Part shown: positions 43,881 through 52,352 of the stretch, piece after piece
How the letters are laid out: every line of letters begins with the position of its first letter
How positions within the stretch are numbered: the stretch's first letter is position 1
DNA from: Saprospiraceae bacterium
Lineage (GTDB): Bacteria; Bacteroidota; Bacteroidia; Chitinophagales; Saprospiraceae
Assembly (NCBI GenBank): GCA_041392805.1
Contig: JAWKLJ010000001.1
Span: 1,612,001 to 1,676,000, forward strand
Direction: 5' to 3'
DNA length: 64,000 bases
Translations under genes and position numbers: made by a program
The notes under the pieces: generated by a model
Database searches by the model: none
What the model saw: the letters and a program-made list of their open reading frames with translations, nothing else
What the model was told of the DNA's origin: nothing

Positions 43881-43900
43881 TAACTTCAAGTCATTTCCTT

Positions 43901-45436
43901 TTATTTCAATGTCTCCGACCAACTTTGAAAACTAGCTTGCAAATCCAAAGAGTCTTCCATTTTTGCCTGCAACTGCTTTAGATCGGCGAAAAGTGACTGC
44001 ACTTTTTCAGCATAGGCCGGTTCCTCTGCCAGGTCATTCATTTCCAATGGATCATTTACCATATCAAATAACAAAACCTTTGGCACACGGGGATATACAA
44101 TCAGTTTTAGGCCATCCTTTCTGATCATCCGCTGATAGTTGATATAGGCGCCATAAATTTCGCTATAGTGCTCCGCTGTCGAAGTCCCCTTGGCCAAATC
44201 CAGGAAACTCTTAAAATCTACATAATCCGGCTGCGCTATGCCTGCCATAGCCAAGCTGGTGGGCATAATATCCTGTAGGTAAACATCCTGGTTTATCTTT
44301 TGCCCTTTGGGAATGCCAGGTCCCATGACCATCATGGGGACCCGGATACTATGGTCAAAGAGGCTTTGTTTGCCTATCAAGCCATGGCGGCCGACGGACA
44401 AGCCATGATCGGCAGAAAAGAAAACATAGGTATTCTCCAGCTTGCCTGAAGCCTCCAGGGCATCCAGGATCTGGCCAATTTGTTCGTCGAGATGGGTGAT
44501 AATGGCATAGTATTCCTGTAAGTGCGTTTTGACGGCATATTCCGTACGAGGGAATGGCGCCAGGGCCTCGTCTCTAAGTCCGGGGCCATTGCCAATTTGC
44601 GCAGCCCAAGGATAACTAGGTAAAAAATTCTGGGGCAGGCTGATATTTTCTAAAGGATACTTATCGATATAGGCTTTCGGCGCCTGTCGCGGATCATGGG
44701 GTGCATTAAAAGCCAGGTACATAAAGAATGGAGTGGACTTTGCAGCAGCTGTCTTGATATAGCCTAAGGCATCCTCCTTCAAAACCTCACTCCAATGTTT
44801 TCCGCCCTGCCAAAATCCACCAAAAGTGGTATCATAGGGCGACCAGCTGTGGTCGTTTTCATCATTAGGCCGATGATAACCAACGGGCATTATTTCTTTT
44901 AAATCAATAGTCGTTGCAGCAGCTTCAGACAGCAATTTGCGCTTTTCAGGATCCATATCGGGCCATTTATCACGGGGCATCCCGGGGCGAACATGGCTGG
45001 CGACCTGGAAAACCACATCCGCCGGAGCGGCCACATGCCATTTGCCCGACATGTAGGTGTCATAGCCATTGCGAGCCATCAATTGCCCCCAGGTATGGGC
45101 TGTTGCCAAAGAATCTTTATCTGCCCATGCTTTATGCATTCGTTGGGCAGGCCAAAGGTATTGGCCAGAGATCATCATGGAGCGGGAAGCCATACAAATG
45201 GCACCATTCCAGCCACCCATGTTATAGGCATGGGTAAAAGTAGTGCCATTGTTCACCAAACGATCCAGGTTGGGCGTGATAATTTCCTCATTCCCCAAGG
45301 CGTGGATGGCGTGAAAGGTGAGGTCATCCGCAAAGAGGAATACAATATTCGGTTTGTCGGGAATGGCGGCCTCTTGCGCCGTCTGACAACCCCATAGTAG
45401 AATGGATATACAAATTAAGATTAGATACTTGTTCAT
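43901..45436 (-). CDS. Sulfatase lipoprotein
   Basis: 511 aa from the ATG at 45436 (the preceding TTG at 45439 is possible). A lipoprotein signal (LILICISILLWGCQ) precedes the alkaline-phosphatase-fold sulfatase domain. The metal-binding start NIVFLFADDLTFHAIHALG and the formylglycine motif C-M-A-S-R in GAICMASRSMMISGQYL are visible; this is the CxAxR variant. Other ligands are in DTYMSGKWHVAAP, YVFFSADHGLSVGRHGL and GKQSLFDHSIRVPM. It should remove sulfate esters from glycans outside the cytoplasm and needs a maturase encoded elsewhere. A lone gene, without a visible polysaccharide-utilisation partner. Confidence 0.9.
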   Translation of the reverse strand: MNKYLILICISILLWGCQTAQEAAIPDKPNIVFLFADDLTFHAIHALGNEEIITPNLDRLVNNGTTFTHAYNMGGWNGAICMASRSMMISGQYLWPAQRMHKAWADKDSLATAHTWGQLMARNGYDTYMSGKWHVAAPADVVFQVASHVRPGMPRDKWPDMDPEKRKLLSEAAATTIDLKEIMPVGYHRPNDENDHSWSPYDTTFGGFWQGGKHWSEVLKEDALGYIKTAAAKSTPFFMYLAFNAPHDPRQAPKAYIDKYPLENISLPQNFLPSYPWAAQIGNGPGLRDEALAPFPRTEYAVKTHLQEYYAIITHLDEQIGQILDALEASGKLENTYVFFSADHGLSVGRHGLIGKQSLFDHSIRVPMMVMGPGIPKGQKINQDVYLQDIMPTSLAMAGIAQPDYVDFKSFLDLAKGTSTAEHYSEIYGAYINYQRMIRKDGLKLIVYPRVPKVLLFDMVNDPLEMNDLAEEPAYAEKVQSLFADLKQLQAKMEDSLDLQASFQSWSETLK

Positions 45437-45492
45437 CAAAAGCGATTTTCGTGGCTTGCTACTTTAGCGTCTCTAAGTTAGACAATATTCCA

Positions 45493-45532
45493 CTTAGTAG
45501 TTTGACGGAAATTAATGATTTTTTTCCCGTCC
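45493..45532. repeat. MITE-like palindromic element, copy 3 (internally deleted)
   Basis: It begins CTTAGTAGTTTGACGGAAAT and ATGATT like the two longer copies, then jumps directly to TTTTTTCCCGTCCC. Only the two outer ends remain. It lies between the cydB stop and the sulfatase start. Confidence 0.6.
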
Positions 45533-45533
45533 C

Positions 45534-46568
45534 TTAATAACTCGTTTCATCCAACTTAACCTTCCCTCTAAAGGTCCAAAACACAAAGGCGGTGTAGCTT
45601 AGCACCAAGGGGGCACCAATGGCAGCGATGGTGAGCATGATACCCAGCGATTTTTCAGAAGCTGCCGCATTGTAAATGGTGATATTATAAGCGGGGTCCA
45701 GGGTCGATAAAATCAAGACGGGATAAAGTTCGATCGCCACCATTAACAAGGAAAAGCTTACGGTAAGTGCAGAAAACAAAAAAGCAGCACGGTAGTTTCT
45801 TTTGGCTACCAAACGGGGAATATTGGCAATGGCTAAAAAAGTCAAGACTGGGAAAACGAAAAGAAAAGGAACTTCCCTGAATCGGTCAGAAAGATGAGGC
45901 AAATAAATCAGGGTATAGAGGGTGGTCATTCCAAAAAGGATAATAAAAGCGATTATGGTCCGTCGGAGTAGGATCGTCAATTTAGCAAACAAGCGCCCTT
46001 CCGTTTTCATGGTCAAATAAATGGCGCCGTGCATCATAAACAAAGCAAGAGTGGTCAGGCCCACTAACACCGCATATGGATTGATAAACTCGAGCCAATT
46101 GCCCGCAAATTCATAGTCTGCACCAATCGCAAAACCTTGCAAAACATTCCCCAATACGACCCCCAAAAGGATGGCCAACATGGTACTGGAGACGCTATAT
46201 GCTATATCCCAGGTTTTCCGCCACCACAGCATAGGCTCTTTACTCCTAAACTCAATGGAGACCGCTCTAAAAATGAGAAAAGCCAAAAACAACATAAAAG
46301 GGATGTACATGCTAGAGAATAGGGTAGCATATACCACCGGAAAGCCTGCAAATAAAGCACCGCCACCAATCACCAACCAAACTTCATTGCCGTCCCATAC
46401 CGGGCCCACGGCATTGAGGGCTACACGCCTGCTGTTTTCCTTCTTTAGGAATAAATGCAAGGCGCCCGCCCCCAGATCAAAACCGTCTAATATGGCATAA
46501 CCGCTAAATACACCTCCTACCACTAAAAACCATAAGGTAGGATAATCTAAGCCGAGAATCGTTGCCAT
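45534..46568 (-). CDS. cydB: Cytochrome bd-type quinol oxidase subunit II
   Basis: 344 aa from the ATG at 46568, 4 bp after the cydA stop; the frame extends upstream to 46664 but that part overlaps cydA. It has about eight membrane segments and the family signatures YPTLWFLVVGGVFSGYAILD and GFDLGAGALHLFLKKENSRR near the N-terminus, then WDGNEVWLVIGGGALFAGFP. CydB stabilises the haem-bearing CydA in the cytoplasmic membrane, forming a terminal oxidase that reduces oxygen with quinol and works at low oxygen. Typical length; no anomalies. Confidence 0.94.
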   Translation of the reverse strand: MATILGLDYPTLWFLVVGGVFSGYAILDGFDLGAGALHLFLKKENSRRVALNAVGPVWDGNEVWLVIGGGALFAGFPVVYATLFSSMYIPFMLFLAFLIFRAVSIEFRSKEPMLWWRKTWDIAYSVSSTMLAILLGVVLGNVLQGFAIGADYEFAGNWLEFINPYAVLVGLTTLALFMMHGAIYLTMKTEGRLFAKLTILLRRTIIAFIILFGMTTLYTLIYLPHLSDRFREVPFLFVFPVLTFLAIANIPRLVAKRNYRAAFLFSALTVSFSLLMVAIELYPVLILSTLDPAYNITIYNAAASEKSLGIMLTIAAIGAPLVLSYTAFVFWTFRGKVKLDETSY

Positions 46569-46572
46569 AACT

Positions 46573-47976
46573 TTACTTTTTCGGAGAACCACCCCAGTTG
46601 AGGCGATCCGCCATATCATCTTGTTTAGGCCGATGTTCCTGCAAGACCCCATCCTCCGGTCCATGCTTAATTTTTTTATTCATCATGTACAGGAATAAAG
46701 CCAACAAGAGCGTATAAATAAAAGAAAACATAATTAAAGAAAACAATACCTGATTGGCCGTCACTACTTTCGACAGGGCATCGGAGGTGCGTAACAAGCC
46801 ATACACTACCCAGGGTTGGCGCCCCATCTCGGCCGCAAACCAGCCCGTTTGGTTGGCCACCTGGGGTAAGATAACCGCCCAGGCAAATACCCAAAGTAGC
46901 CACCGCCGCTCAAAAAGAGTGCCTCGCCACCAACACCAACCTGCATAGAGCGACAAAGCAATCAAAAACATACCAATAGCAATCATGATGTGGTAAAACT
47001 GGAAAATGGCATTTACGGCCGACGGCCTCTCATCCTCCGGAAAGGCATTCAAGCCTTTAACGGGCTCTTCAAAGTCGCCATGCACCAGGAAACTCAAGCC
47101 ACCAGGCAAGCCAATCCCCGTTACGGCTTGCTTCTCCTTATCGACCCAACCCAGCATATACATATGCGCAGGTGCCAGGGTATCAAAATGGCCTTCCATC
47201 GCCGCCAGCTTGGCAGGCTGATGGTGCGCCACGCCATCTGCCGAACGGTGCCCCAGAAACAATTGGAGCAGGCTAGACACGATAGCAATACTTAGAGCCA
47301 CTTTAAAGGCTTTTTTGGATAATTCAACGTGCCGATTGCGCAATAAATAATAGGCATGCACACTCAGTACCAAAAAGGTGCCAGCCAAAAAAGAGCCAAC
47401 CCAGACATGCAGCAGTCGATCCACACTCGAAGGGTTAAAAACCATGGCCCAAAAGTCGGTTATCTCTGCCCTGGCCATCACCCCTTCTCCCACAATATGG
47501 TAACCCGCTGGCGTCTGTTGCCAGGAATTAGCCACCACTATCCACACTGCCGAAAACATTGATCCCAGCCAAACCCCCACCGTAGCTATAAAATGTACCC
47601 TAGGACTAACCCTATTCCAACCGAACAATAAGATGCCCAGAAAACCACTCTCCAAGGCAAAGGCAAATATGCCTTCCGCAGCCAAGGCACTCCCGAAAAT
47701 ATCGCCGACATACCGGGAATAGGTAGCCCAGTTGGTGCCAAACTCAAATTCCATCACAATCCCTGTCGCCACCCCTATCCCAAAGGTAATGGCAAAAATC
47801 CGCGTCCAAAACCGAGCCAATTGTTCATATGCCTTGTCTCCGGTACGAAGATAAGCCCCCTCCAGTAAAACCATGACCAATCCTAAGCCGATACTCAGCG
47901 GTGGGTAGATATAATGAAAGGCTATCGTAAAAGCAAATTGTATTCTGGCGAGGATTTCGACATCAAGAGCTGGCAT
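46573..47976 (-). CDS. cydA: Cytochrome bd-type quinol oxidase subunit I
   Basis: A 467-aa membrane protein with about nine membrane helices. Conserved haem ligands are visible: His in FTIAFHYIYPPLSIGLGL (His19-like), His in SVDRLLHVWVGSFLAGTF and Met in IVMEFEFGTNWATYSRYVG. The quinol-binding GRQPW motif occurs in EMGRQPWVVYGLLRTSDA. The Q-loop is short, as in cyanide-insensitive (CIO-type) oxidases. It forms the catalytic subunit of an oxygen-reducing terminal oxidase. It is the first gene of the cydAB pair; upstream a hairpin (48018-48039) separates it from the DUF983 gene. Confidence 0.95.
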   Translation of the reverse strand: MPALDVEILARIQFAFTIAFHYIYPPLSIGLGLVMVLLEGAYLRTGDKAYEQLARFWTRIFAITFGIGVATGIVMEFEFGTNWATYSRYVGDIFGSALAAEGIFAFALESGFLGILLFGWNRVSPRVHFIATVGVWLGSMFSAVWIVVANSWQQTPAGYHIVGEGVMARAEITDFWAMVFNPSSVDRLLHVWVGSFLAGTFLVLSVHAYYLLRNRHVELSKKAFKVALSIAIVSSLLQLFLGHRSADGVAHHQPAKLAAMEGHFDTLAPAHMYMLGWVDKEKQAVTGIGLPGGLSFLVHGDFEEPVKGLNAFPEDERPSAVNAIFQFYHIMIAIGMFLIALSLYAGWCWWRGTLFERRWLLWVFAWAVILPQVANQTGWFAAEMGRQPWVVYGLLRTSDALSKVVTANQVLFSLIMFSFIYTLLLALFLYMMNKKIKHGPEDGVLQEHRPKQDDMADRLNWGGSPKK

Positions 47977-48017
47977 AGGCTTTTACTTATTGTTCATCAT
48001 TACAACAAATAAACCAG

Positions 48018-48039
48018 CAATGCTATCTCACAAGCATTG
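48018..48039. terminator. Small hairpin between the DUF983 gene and cydA
   Basis: CAATGCT (48018-48024) pairs with AGCATTG (48033-48039) around an 8-nt loop. It lies after the DUF983 gene and before cydA on the same strand. There is no T-tract, so it may be a weak terminator or a binding site. Confidence 0.4.
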
Positions 48040-48059
48040 TGATTTTAATGTCATTTTTA

Positions 48060-48437
48060 TTAACCAGCTTTTCCTTCGGCCGCTTTAGGATCATATTTTA
48101 CATTAAAGTGGATCCATGCAGAACGGGAAGCACGAAAAACATATACAAAGATAACAGCACAAAAGGATAAAAGTAAAGCAAAAGAAGCAGCTGTGCTCCA
48201 TCCCAATACCCAATGAAAAAGCGCAATAAACCCAAGACAAAACCATCCCATAAAAATGTACGAAATGAACATCGCACCATAATAAAAACCGGGTTCGGGC
48301 ATAAAGTTCTGGTTGCAATGATCACAGCGATCCTTCATGTCAAAAGGCTTTTTAAAAGAAAAACTTCCTGTTTCAAATAGTTCTCCAGTATGACATTTCG
48401 GGCACTTGAGATGTAGTACATTTCCTATCCGACTCAT
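48060..48437 (-). CDS. DUF983 family zinc-ribbon membrane protein
   Basis: A 125-aa protein. An N-terminal zinc ribbon has two CxxC pairs (LKCPKCHTGELF at residues 10-21 and DRCDHCNQNF at 37-46). Two membrane helices follow at about residues 56-76 and 81-101, with a charged tail. This is the standard DUF983 layout; its role is not established, although members often lie near respiratory genes. Here cydAB is downstream on the same strand, 84 bp away. A TATATTTG -7 element lies about 40 bp upstream of the start. Confidence 0.82.
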   Translation of the reverse strand: MSRIGNVLHLKCPKCHTGELFETGSFSFKKPFDMKDRCDHCNQNFMPEPGFYYGAMFISYIFMGWFCLGFIALFHWVLGWSTAASFALLLSFCAVIFVYVFRASRSAWIHFNVKYDPKAAEGKAG

Positions 48438-48476
48438 AAATAGTTTATTTTTCTAGCGATGGCTAAATTTACCTGA

Positions 48477-48484
48477 CAAATATA
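48477..48484 (-). promoter_or_regulatory. -7 element of the DUF983 promoter
   Basis: TATATTTG on the minus strand matches TAnnTTTG and would give a leader of about 35 nt. No clear -33 TTTG is seen at 19-21 bp. Confidence 0.45.
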
Positions 48485-48516
48485 TGAAAACATGAAAAAA
48501 TATTCATGTTTTAAGT

Positions 48517-48972
48517 TCAAACAAACTTCTTCAAGGCTATCATGGTCCCCAAATGCATGCTTTCGTGCATGTTATTGAAGGTAATGGCATCTTCAATACT
48601 GTGGAGGGTCACCCCAAAGCTGGTTGGATAAGCCGTATAATCTCCGAAATGTTTATTTTGATAATCTACCCTTGCCAGGTCTGCAGTGATGGCCAATTGT
48701 TGAATAATAAAGTCGATCTCTTCCTGGCTTACCACCCCTTCCGGTTTGGTGCCTTTACGGTATTTTTCGATCATTTCATTGTCAATTCGACATGGTTTCC
48801 CCGACAATTTATAAAGCAAGAGTTGTTGGGTGACAATGATATGCCCTGCATTCCAGATCAGGTTGTTCGAAAACTTGGCCGGGATGGCATTGAGGGACTC
48901 GGCATTACACCCTTTAATAAGGGTAAGGATATTGTTGCGAGCAATTTTTTGAAGGTCGAAATGTTGATTCAT
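48517..48972 (-). CDS. DinB-like protein
   Basis: A 151-aa four-helix-bundle protein of the DinB/YfiT superfamily. It carries the spaced histidines that usually bind a metal: one in IWNAGHIIVTQQLLL (about residue 44) and two in MHESMHLGTMIAL near the C-terminus. Such proteins are often thiol-dependent metal enzymes or damage-inducible proteins of unknown substrate. Single gene; a TATCTTTG element (49001-49008) about 30 bp upstream is a likely promoter. Confidence 0.82.
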   Translation of the reverse strand: MNQHFDLQKIARNNILTLIKGCNAESLNAIPAKFSNNLIWNAGHIIVTQQLLLYKLSGKPCRIDNEMIEKYRKGTKPEGVVSQEEIDFIIQQLAITADLARVDYQNKHFGDYTAYPTSFGVTLHSIEDAITFNNMHESMHLGTMIALKKFV

Positions 48973-49000
48973 TAGAAGTGGCTTGGTGAATAATGAAGCG

Positions 49001-49008
49001 CAAAGATA
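49001..49008 (-). promoter_or_regulatory. -7 element of the dinB-like gene promoter
   Basis: TATCTTTG on the minus strand matches the Bacteroidota -7 consensus and places transcription start near 48995, about 22 nt before the ATG. The -33 region is weak. Confidence 0.5.
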
Positions 49009-49376
49009 AAGGCTTGATTATTTTTTCACTGATTTTAGGATCAAGAATGGCGATGGAGGGAAAATCTTGTTGCATAAAATGTGTATTTATCTAGAACCCG
49101 AGAGAGAGAAGTTGTCGCCAAACACAGTGCTGCATGCTACAATATAAGCTTTTGGGGAATAAAGGGTCAAATAACCAATATAAAAAGAAAAATTTTGTTC
49201 TCTTCTATATATAGATTAAATTTGTTCTTCAATCGGTACTTTATCCCCCCTATATTCAAATAGAATAAAACCGTCCTCAACTTGTTATTTGGGTACGATT
49301 ATAATCTATTGTACCTGTAATGTCTCTCAACACATATTGTTTCAGTTGCTATTAACGCCATATTAAAAGTCGTATA
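49009..49376. other. Gene-free divergent intergenic region
   Basis: An AT-rich spacer between the DinB-like gene and the epimerase gene, which are divergent. Apart from the leftward promoter at its left edge I see no gene, repeat or strong hairpin. A 60-aa ORF (49081-49263) has no coding character. Confidence 0.45.
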
Positions 49377-50465
49377 ATGAAAACCATTATCGTAACAGGT
49401 GCTTCAGGCCTGGTCGGCTCGGAAGCCGTCCACTTTTTTTGCTTAAAAGGTTTCCGGGTAATCGGCATAGACAACAACTTGCGAAAGCAATTTTTCGGAG
49501 AGGAAGCTTCTACTGCCTGGAACAGCCGCCGCTTGTCCGCTTTATACCCTGACAATTATATCTACATTGAAGCTGATATTCGGAATAGGGAGGCCATGGA
49601 ACGTATCTTTGATACCTACAGTACAGCAATTGAACTGATCATACACGCCGCAGCACAACCCTCCCACGACTGGGCCGCGCAGGACCCACGACTCGACTTT
49701 TCTATCAATGCCACCGGTACATTGGAGTTGCTGGAACATACCCGGAAATATTGTCCAAAGGCCGTCTTTATCTTCTGTTCCACCAACAAAGTTTACGGTG
49801 ATGCTCCCAATCGTTTGCCATTGGTAGAAAAAGCCTTACGCTGGGAAATTGAGGCGGGCCATGCCTACGAAAAAGGGATTGATGAAAACCTGACCATCGA
49901 TCAATCCATGCACTCTATTTTTGGCGCCTCGAAAGTGGCGGCCGACCTTTTGGTACAAGAATATGGTCGTTATTTCGGCTTGTATACAGCCAGCTTTCGA
50001 GGAGGCTGCCTGACAGGCCCCAAGCATTCCGGCGCTCAACTTCACGGCTTCTTGTCCTATTTGATGAAATGTACAATGACAGAAATCCCCTATACGGTCT
50101 TTGGTTATCAGGGCAAACAAGTAAGGGATAATATCCACAGCCAGGACCTGATCAATGCCTTTTATGCTTTTTATCGCAATCCTCGAAAAGGGGAAGTGTA
50201 CAATATCGGAGGCAGCCGTTTTAGCAACTGCTCTATGCTGGAAGCTATCGCGATATGTGAGTCCATTACAGGTAAAAAGCTGCAGTGGACATACCAGGAA
50301 CAGCATCGAAAAGGAGACCATATCTGGTGGATCAGCGATATCCGCAAATTCCAAGGGCATTATCCGAATTGGCAGCTTCAGTTCTCAATTGAAGATATTC
50401 TCCAACAGATCCAGGAAGAAAATCAAGAACGTTGGGTTCCCGAGAAAACCCAAGTGAGTGTTTAA
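49377..50465 (+). CDS. NAD-dependent epimerase/dehydratase (CDP-paratose/tyvelose 2-epimerase-like)
   Basis: A 362-aa extended short-chain dehydrogenase. The Rossmann nucleotide site is TIIVTGASGLVGSEAVHFF with Asp in VIGIDNN. The active-site Ser/Thr region is FIFCSTNKVYGDAPNRLP. The YxxxK position reads F-G-A-S-K (SIFGASKVAADLLVQEYG), so the usual catalytic Tyr is Phe. The substrate side has SFRGGCLTGPKHSGAQLHGF and the C-terminal GEVYNIGGSRFSNCSMLE. It converts a nucleotide-linked sugar for cell-surface glycan synthesis. It is first of a three-gene run with a membrane glycosyltransferase and a methyltransferase-GT2 fusion. The exact sugar is uncertain. Confidence 0.85.
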   Translation: MKTIIVTGASGLVGSEAVHFFCLKGFRVIGIDNNLRKQFFGEEASTAWNSRRLSALYPDNYIYIEADIRNREAMERIFDTYSTAIELIIHAAAQPSHDWAAQDPRLDFSINATGTLELLEHTRKYCPKAVFIFCSTNKVYGDAPNRLPLVEKALRWEIEAGHAYEKGIDENLTIDQSMHSIFGASKVAADLLVQEYGRYFGLYTASFRGGCLTGPKHSGAQLHGFLSYLMKCTMTEIPYTVFGYQGKQVRDNIHSQDLINAFYAFYRNPRKGEVYNIGGSRFSNCSMLEAIAICESITGKKLQWTYQEQHRKGDHIWWISDIRKFQGHYPNWQLQFSIEDILQQIQEENQERWVPEKTQVSV

Positions 50466-50589
50466 ACTAAATTGCAACAACAATACCTTTACAAAAGCTG
50501 TAACGCCATTTACATCTTAATGTACAAGTGCTTTCGAAACTAAAGCTCTCTAACTAGCGTAAAAGTACCCAAACCGAAATTTTTTATTC

Positions 50590-52350
50590 ATGAACCCAAA
50601 CCTAACAAGCGCTTTCAAAACCGGAGTATTACGTCCTTCATCTGTTAGGATTCCCAGGAAGGACTTCTGGGCACCCATCACGACCAGCCTAGTGATGATC
50701 CTTTTTTGTCTGGTGGTTTCTCCGCAGCGAACTTTTTGGAACGATGAAGTTTTTTCGTGGTTCTTCGTAGCCGATCCTTCTTTTAGCCATATGCTCCAGG
50801 CCTTTAACGACAAACTCAATAACACACCTTTGCTTTACTTTGCCCTGGGCTGGGGCTGGAGCCAGCTTTTTGGTGCTGGTGAACTTTCTCTTCGCTTGTT
50901 TTCATGCCTTGGCTTTTGTGTGGCTTATTTTATAATCTGGATCGTTCTGCACAAAAGATTCGGTTTCTGGCCAGCCACGATCGCAACGACAAGTGTCTTC
51001 ATGACCTCCTCTATTATTCTCTACCAAATCCATGAAGCGCGTATGTATGGTCTTTATCTGGCACTGGCGGCAGGCGCCTTATACCTGTACGATGCAGCGG
51101 GCAAGCAAAAAAAAGTAGGCTGGAAATTGGTACTCCTTACCTTTCTTATCCATACAGCCATCATGCACACGCATCTTTTCGGCATGTTCTATGTAGCTGC
51201 TTTTTTAGGTGCTTCCGTCGTGCGGGACATCATCCAAAAAAATTGGCAACCATGGATATATGCCGCCATGCTGGCGGGAGGAGCAACCTTCATTTTCTAT
51301 TATCCCGCCTTTGTCATACAGGCAGATGCTGGCTCTCCCCGTAGTTGGCTTCCGCTCCCTGGAATTGAAGCGATGGAGGACTATTTACTGTTACAAAATA
51401 CCAGTTTTGTGAGCGCCTCTGTCTTTGTTATCATCGGCATTTGGCTGCTGGTTCAACATTGGTTATTTCCCTATTTATACCAGGAGATAAAACAGGAGCG
51501 CCCAAACCTGGCAAACTTCTATTCCATGCAGGTCATTTCATTTTTCCTCCTTATGGTACCTATTGGCACGTGGGTGCTCTCTTATCTGATCAGGCCCATA
51601 CATTGGGACCGATATTTGATACCCACCACCATCGGGGTGGCAATCTTGGTGGCCTTCCTGGTGGAATTACTGTTTTTTCCTTATTCAGAGACAACCTCCA
51701 ATCCCTGGCGCGACCCCAAATACAAATCGTCGGCCCGCCTGTGGAATTACCAGATTATCCCGGTGATGGTCACTGTACTCTTTTTGCTCAACCCCATCCA
51801 TAAGATATTATTTTATGATCTGACTGCCAACCAGGACGTGTTTTTTTCAGTAGCAAAAAAGTATCCTCAGTTGCCTATCATTGTTCAAACATCCGAATTT
51901 TTGGAAATATACTACAACGCGACGCCTGAAAATAAGGATCGTTTTTTCTTTATGCTGGATGAAGTAGCTGCCTCAAAGAAAGGAAGCGGTGCTTTCGACT
52001 TGCAGTTTAATAAGCACATGGAGGCGTTTAAGCGCCAGTACCCCGACTATTTTAAAAACCAAATTATTAAAACCGATGATTTCCTCCAATCTCATTCCCG
52101 GTTCCTCATCATCGATTATCCACATTACGATAAACAATGTCCCTATCTGGTCGAGTCCACTGCAGACGGCTCCTGGTTTTCTGAAACCCATTGTCCGCAA
52201 TGGGTCGAATACCGAATTTTATCCAATCCCGACTACCAGGTAACCGTCCTGCAATCCGGTTTTGAACCCGTTCCCCTGCCCGTGAAAGAAAGTTACAAAT
52301 CAATCGCCATTTTGCTCGTCGAGCGAAAGGGAGATATTCATAAAAATTAA
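50590..52350 (+). CDS. Polytopic membrane glycosyltransferase (GT39/ArnT-like)
   Basis: A 586-aa protein with about 11 predicted membrane segments. Features of the GT-C fold are visible: the acidic motif in RTFWNDEVFSWFFVADPSF in the first external loop, LLYFALGWGWSQLFGAGELS, then QIHEARMYGLYLALAAGAL, IHTAIMHTHLFGMFYVAAF and RPIHWDRYLIPTTIGVAIL. The C-terminal 200 residues are soluble and probably periplasmic. Such enzymes move a sugar from a polyprenyl-phosphate donor to lipids or proteins at the outer face of the inner membrane. It follows the epimerase and is 2 bp from the methyltransferase-GT2 gene, whose GT2 half could make the lipid-linked donor. Confidence 0.85.
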   Translation: MNPNLTSAFKTGVLRPSSVRIPRKDFWAPITTSLVMILFCLVVSPQRTFWNDEVFSWFFVADPSFSHMLQAFNDKLNNTPLLYFALGWGWSQLFGAGELSLRLFSCLGFCVAYFIIWIVLHKRFGFWPATIATTSVFMTSSIILYQIHEARMYGLYLALAAGALYLYDAAGKQKKVGWKLVLLTFLIHTAIMHTHLFGMFYVAAFLGASVVRDIIQKNWQPWIYAAMLAGGATFIFYYPAFVIQADAGSPRSWLPLPGIEAMEDYLLLQNTSFVSASVFVIIGIWLLVQHWLFPYLYQEIKQERPNLANFYSMQVISFFLLMVPIGTWVLSYLIRPIHWDRYLIPTTIGVAILVAFLVELLFFPYSETTSNPWRDPKYKSSARLWNYQIIPVMVTVLFLLNPIHKILFYDLTANQDVFFSVAKKYPQLPIIVQTSEFLEIYYNATPENKDRFFFMLDEVAASKKGSGAFDLQFNKHMEAFKRQYPDYFKNQIIKTDDFLQSHSRFLIIDYPHYDKQCPYLVESTADGSWFSETHCPQWVEYRILSNPDYQVTVLQSGFEPVPLPVKESYKSIAILLVERKGDIHKN

Positions 52351-52352
52351 AT

